A DNA stretch of 17,022 bases from Candidatus Glassiibacteriota bacterium (lineage in GTDB: Bacteria; Gemmatimonadota; Glassbacteria; GWA2-58-10): positions 1-17,022 of the forward strand of contig JAFGTO010000008.1 of assembly GCA_016934095.1 (NCBI GenBank), given 5' to 3'. Positions 14,523 to 17,022 of this stretch are shown piece by piece (the first letter of the stretch is position 1; each line of letters begins with the position of its first letter). A program made the translations under genes and the position numbers. The notes beneath the pieces were generated by a model, which saw nothing but the letters and a program-made list of their open reading frames with translations, did not search any database and was not told the DNA's origin.

Positions 14523-14551
14523 TTGCTTATTCGGGTTTATTATGCTATGAT
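14523..14551 (+). promoter_or_regulatory. Candidate sigma70-type promoter
   Basis: TTGCTT (14523-14528) and TATGAT (14546-14551) are 17 nt apart, matching consensus at 4/6 and 5/6. It lies upstream of the kinase remnant and could still drive the metallo-hydrolase and second UroD-like genes about 300 bp downstream. Confidence 0.5.
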
Positions 14552-14585
14552 TTTCTCAGTCGTGCAGGCTGGATTGAGAGGCGGC

Positions 14586-14783
14586 ATGTTTCCCGCGTAG
14601 ATACCTGTCAAAAGGACCCTGGATGAAACGCGCCGGGAAAACCGGGAAGGGAGCGGGCTGGGTACCACCTGCGCCTGCCTGGTGGTCAAGGCCCACGGGG
14701 GAGAAATCGCAGTGGAGTCCGGCCAGGCCGAGGGCACCACGGTAACTGTCAGGCTCAGGCCCGGGTCCCGGAAACGGACTTGA
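14586..14783 (+). pseudogene. Broken C-terminal fragment of a sensor histidine kinase (HATPase domain)
   Basis: Read in one frame, 14601-14783 encodes REGSGLGTTCACLVVKAHGG, then EIAVESGQ, then GTTVTVRLRPG and a TGA stop. This is the G2 box and last strands of a histidine-kinase ATP-binding domain (usual form GTGLGL...VKAHGG.I.VES..G.GT.FTV.LP). The same frame starts at an ATG (14586) after GAGAGGCGGC but is closed at once by TAG (14598-14600). Everything upstream (H-box, N-box, G1, sensor) is missing, so no active kinase can be made. It looks like the surviving end of a deleted two-component gene. Translation may still occur from GTG or CTG codons inside, but the product would lack ATP binding. 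Confidence 0.75.
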
Positions 14784-14866
14784 TTGAACGGCAAAGAGGA
14801 ACAAATATCACCGCTTTAAAACTTAGCTAATCACGATTTGAAAACGGGCCGGAAAAGGAGCTCCCC

Positions 14867-15604
14867 ATGAAAACGACCGCGGTCATCCTGGCTGCGGCCT
14901 GCCTGATGCTCAGCACGGCCGCCGGAGCCAAGGATACTTACCAGACAGACTTCATCGCCACCTCGGACGGCGCGCTGATGGTTAGTTTCATCGGGCACGG
15001 CACCCTGATGTTCGTCTACGACGGCAAGGTGATCCATGTCGACCCCTGCGGCAGGGAAGCAGATTACGCCAGGATGCCCGCGGCGGACCTGGTGCTGATC
15101 ACCCACGAGCACGGCGACCACCTCGACCCGGAGGCCCTGGGCCTGATAGCCAAGGAGAACACGGTCATCCTGCTTAACGCCAACTCCTTCGATAAAATCA
15201 ACCAGGGCACTGTCATGCGCAACGGCGAGGCCAGGACCGAGCTGGGCCTGGCCATCGAGGCGGTGCCCGCCTACAACATCGTGCACAAGCGGGACAGCGG
15301 GGAGCCGTTCCATCCCAGGGGCAACGGTAACGGCTACGTGATCACTTTCGGCGACAAGCGGGTCTACGTGGCCGGCGACACCGAGAACATCCCGGAGATG
15401 CAAGACCTGCAGGAGATCGACATCGCTTTCCTGCCGGTGAACCTGCCCTACACCATGACCCCGGAGATGGCGGCCGAGGCGTCGAGGGTTTTCCGGCCCA
15501 AAGTCCTCTACCCCTACCACTACGGCAGCACGGAGATTCAGCGCCTGGTGGACCTGCTCGAAGGCGAAGGGGACATCGAGGTCCGCATCCGGGAAATGCA
15601 GTGA
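14867..15604 (+). CDS. Exported metallo-beta-lactamase-fold hydrolase (UlaG-like)
   Basis: The 245-residue protein has a short signal peptide (hydrophobic 4-19, likely cleavage near AGA-K at 21-22). It carries the di-metal motif THEHGDHLD with H80, H82, D84 and H85, a further metal ligand D171 in VAGDTE, and H218 in YPYHYG. The PAYN motif (134-137) and overall length match the UlaG-like subgroup of MBL-fold proteins. The true substrate is unknown: members act on lactones, phosphodiesters and other esters, and many are annotated only by fold. An exported UlaG-like protein is less usual than the cytoplasmic lactonase. AAGGAG lies 6 nt before the ATG. The UroD-like gene follows after 55 bp on the same strand, suggesting an operon. 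Confidence 0.88.
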   Translation: MKTTAVILAAACLMLSTAAGAKDTYQTDFIATSDGALMVSFIGHGTLMFVYDGKVIHVDPCGREADYARMPAADLVLITHEHGDHLDPEALGLIAKENTVILLNANSFDKINQGTVMRNGEARTELGLAIEAVPAYNIVHKRDSGEPFHPRGNGNGYVITFGDKRVYVAGDTENIPEMQDLQEIDIAFLPVNLPYTMTPEMAAEASRVFRPKVLYPYHYGSTEIQRLVDLLEGEGDIEVRIREMQ

Positions 15605-15659
15605 GAAGCAGCCGGCCGGGCCGGCAGTACCTTTTTGATCAGGAGAAGAGGGAACAGGT

Positions 15660-16727
15660 ATGAAAGAAATGACCAGCCGCGAGAGGTTCGGCCGGATGTT
15701 CGCACACCGCGAGGCCGACCGCGTGCCGATAATAGATATCCCCTGGCAGGAGACTATCGAGCGCTGGCAGGCCGAGGGCATGCCGGAAGGGATTGGTTTC
15801 GTGGACTTTTTCGGCCTGGACCGGGTGGCCGAGGTGATGGTGGACAACAGCCCGCGCTACCTGGAAAAGACCCTCGAGGAGACCGGGGAGTACACCATTT
15901 TTACCACCGCCTGGGGTGTTACCCTGAAAAAGTGGAAGCACCGCGAGTCCACCCCGGCTTTCCTGGATTTCACCATCATTGACCGCGATGCCTGGGCCAA
16001 GGCCGAAGCTCTCATGCAGCCCGACCCGGAGCGCATCCCCTGGGACCTGCTGAAAAAGAACTACCGCAGGTGGCGGGAAGAGGGCTACTGGCTCCAGACC
16101 AACCTGTGGTTCGGGTTCGACGTGGCCCACTCCTGGGCCGTGGGCACCGAGCGGCTGCTGATCGCCATGCTGGAAGACCCCGAGTGGTGCGTGGAGATGT
16201 TCAACCATTACCTGGATGTAAACCTGGCGCTGCTGGAAATGGTGCTGGAGCAGGGGTACGAGTTCGACAGCGCTTTCTGGTGGGACGACATGGGGTACAA
16301 GGGCAGCCAGTTCTTTTCGGTGGAGACCTACCGCGAGCTGCTCAAGCCGGTGCACCGGCGGGCCGTGGAATGGGCCCACGCCCGCGGGATGAAGACCCAC
16401 CTGCATTCCTGCGGCAATGTCAACCCCTTCATCCCGGAGCTGATCGAGATCGGCCTGGACGCGCTGAACCCGATGGAGGTCAAGGCCGGGATGGACCCGC
16501 CGGCGATCAAGCGCCGGTACGGAAAGGACCTGGTCCTGCACGGGGGGATCAACGCAGTGCTCTGGGACGACCTGGCGGCTATCGAGGCGGAGATGGAAAG
16601 GGTGTTGCCGGTGCTCAAGGAGGGGGGCGGCTATATTTTCTCCTCGGACCACTCGGTGCCGGCCAGTGTCAGCCTGGAGAACTTCCGCAGCATAGTGGAG
16701 AAAGCCAAGCAGCTCGGGGCATACTGA
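15660..16727 (+). CDS. UroD-superfamily protein, corrinoid methyltransferase-like
   Basis: This 355-residue protein is a typical member of the uroporphyrinogen decarboxylase/methyltransferase family. It opens with MTSRERFGRMFAHREADRVP, as seen in MtaA-, MtbA- and CmuA-like proteins and many uncharacterised relatives. The HSCGNVNPFIPELIEIGLDALNP block carries the zinc-type pair H249 and C251. Near the end, IFSSDHSVPASVSLENF replaces the usual Cys-containing loop with SSDH (H331), so zinc would need an unusual ligand or the site may have shifted. It belongs to a different branch from the protein at 7602-8678, sharing fold but few motifs. Likely roles are methyl transfer from a corrinoid protein or a decarboxylation of an unknown substrate. 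AGGAGAAGAGGGAACAGGT precedes the ATG. No corrinoid-binding or MtaB-like gene is in the window. Confidence 0.88.
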   Translation: MKEMTSRERFGRMFAHREADRVPIIDIPWQETIERWQAEGMPEGIGFVDFFGLDRVAEVMVDNSPRYLEKTLEETGEYTIFTTAWGVTLKKWKHRESTPAFLDFTIIDRDAWAKAEALMQPDPERIPWDLLKKNYRRWREEGYWLQTNLWFGFDVAHSWAVGTERLLIAMLEDPEWCVEMFNHYLDVNLALLEMVLEQGYEFDSAFWWDDMGYKGSQFFSVETYRELLKPVHRRAVEWAHARGMKTHLHSCGNVNPFIPELIEIGLDALNPMEVKAGMDPPAIKRRYGKDLVLHGGINAVLWDDLAAIEAEMERVLPVLKEGGGYIFSSDHSVPASVSLENFRSIVEKAKQLGAY

Positions 16728-16772
16728 GTTGAGGGGCAGGCACAGAGGCACAAAGGCCCCGCCACTCCAAAA

Positions 16773-16800
16773 TGAGCGAGGCATGCCTCGCCCCCCTACG
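16773..16800 (-). repeat. REP-like palindrome, copy A
   Basis: Contains the perfect 16-bp palindrome GCGAGGCATGCCTCGC (16776-16791). On the minus strand it reads CGTAGGGGGG followed by CGAGGCATGCCTCG, matching the layout of copy B. Confidence 0.65.
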
Positions 16801-16921
16801 GCGGAATACAATGTCTCAGCCAGTGGCCTGGCAGCCTCGCGGCCCCGGGCTAAAAAATTCCCCTCTTCGAGAGGTGTGCTCGCGTAACGGACGGGGTGTA
16901 TAGAGGCCCCATCACCCAACA

Positions 16922-16946
16922 CGTAGGGGCACGGCGTGCCGTGCCC
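16922..16946 (+). repeat. REP-like palindrome, copy B
   Basis: Reads CGTAGGGG and then a 9-bp stem GGGCACGGC/GCCGTGCCC (16927-16935 with 16938-16946) around a GT centre. It shares the CGTAGGGG head and compensating stem changes with copy A, in inverted orientation about 120 bp away. Confidence 0.65.
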
Positions 16947-17022
16947 GCTGTTGTGCAGCCTTGCAGCCCCAGACGCGGAAGATGAACACAGGGACTACCT
17001 GTTATCCCAGCTCGCGCTGTGA

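Larger units (their letters stand above)
14330..14866. other. Intergenic region between deoC and the metallo-hydrolase gene, holding a kinase remnant
   Basis: This 537-bp gap between divergent genes contains a candidate plus-strand promoter (14523-14551) and a histidine-kinase tail fragment (14586-14783). I see no gene in 14330-14522. The last 80 bp (14784-14866) are AT-rich leader for the metallo-hydrolase gene, with AAGGAG 6 nt before its ATG. Confidence 0.6.
16728..17022. other. Non-coding right end with REP-like palindromes
   Basis: No gene is visible downstream of the second UroD-like stop codon. The region holds two related palindromes in opposite orientation (16773-16800 and 16922-16946) and a small CCTCT-TCG-AGAGG hairpin (16862-16874). 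It is a repeat-type intergenic stretch that may continue past the edge. Confidence 0.6.

Noticed and set aside
15639..16922. Long open frame opposite the second UroD-like gene, and a similar one at 7554-8813 opposite the first
   Set aside because: Both are antisense shadows of clear UroD-fold genes, with no motif and no ribosome site.
1..17022. CRISPR arrays, prophage genes, toxin-antitoxin pairs or defence islands
   Set aside because: No regularly spaced direct repeats, phage structural genes, integrases, nucleases or toxin-like small gene pairs were seen on either strand.

Overview
The window is a GC-rich (by eye about 60%) bacterial chromosomal segment with clear Shine-Dalgarno sites, TTGACA-like promoters and wide intergenic gaps. 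Gene content is that of a free-living saccharolytic or organotrophic heterotroph: two Tat-exported sugar-type enzymes, a secreted GH20 glycosidase, a deoxyribose-phosphate aldolase relative, two UroD-superfamily methyltransferase-like proteins, a CoA-disulfide-reductase/rhodanese fusion, a GT-C/TPR membrane protein and a DUF2089 regulator. This mix is common in poorly cultured lineages (FCB or PVC groups and neighbouring candidate phyla). No marker gene is present, so I do not name a taxon. There are no phage genes, no CRISPR array, no tRNA or rRNA and no intact insertion sequence.

Layout. 1-703: AT-richer non-coding DNA dense in inverted repeats, including a multibranch fold at 504-619. 704-1318 (-): an HTH-receiver regulator with the DNA-binding domain first. 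1807-3798 (+): a GT-C-like membrane protein with a C-terminal TPR array, with a promoter just upstream. 3921-6058 (+): a Gfo/Idh/MocA oxidoreductase followed by a xylose-isomerase-like TIM barrel, both with Tat signals. 6059-6447: a convergent gap with two GC-rich hairpins. 7369-6448 (-): a DUF2089 zinc-ribbon/HTH protein overlapping a Yip1-like membrane protein. 7602-8678 (+): a UroD-like protein, divergent from the DUF2089 operon. 8679-9561: a long gap with no gene. 9562-11262 (+): CoA-disulfide reductase plus rhodanese. 14329-11282 (-): a deoC-like gene then the GH20 enzyme. 14586-14783 (+): a broken histidine-kinase tail. 14867-16727 (+): a secreted metallo-beta-lactamase-fold hydrolase and a second UroD-like protein. 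16728-17022: two REP-like palindromes.

How the parts may work together. The Tat-exported oxidoreductase/isomerase pair and the exported GH20 enzyme suggest processing of glycosides or amino-sugar polymers outside the cytoplasm. The DeoC-like aldolase and the UroD-like proteins would act in the cytoplasm on small metabolites or methyl groups. These links are inferred from neighbourhood and family only. I found no convincing undescribed multi-gene defence or mobile system. The most unusual signals are the structured non-coding DNA at the left end, the reversed-order HTH-REC regulator, the Tat-paired enzymes, and a possible ATT start on the DUF2089 gene.
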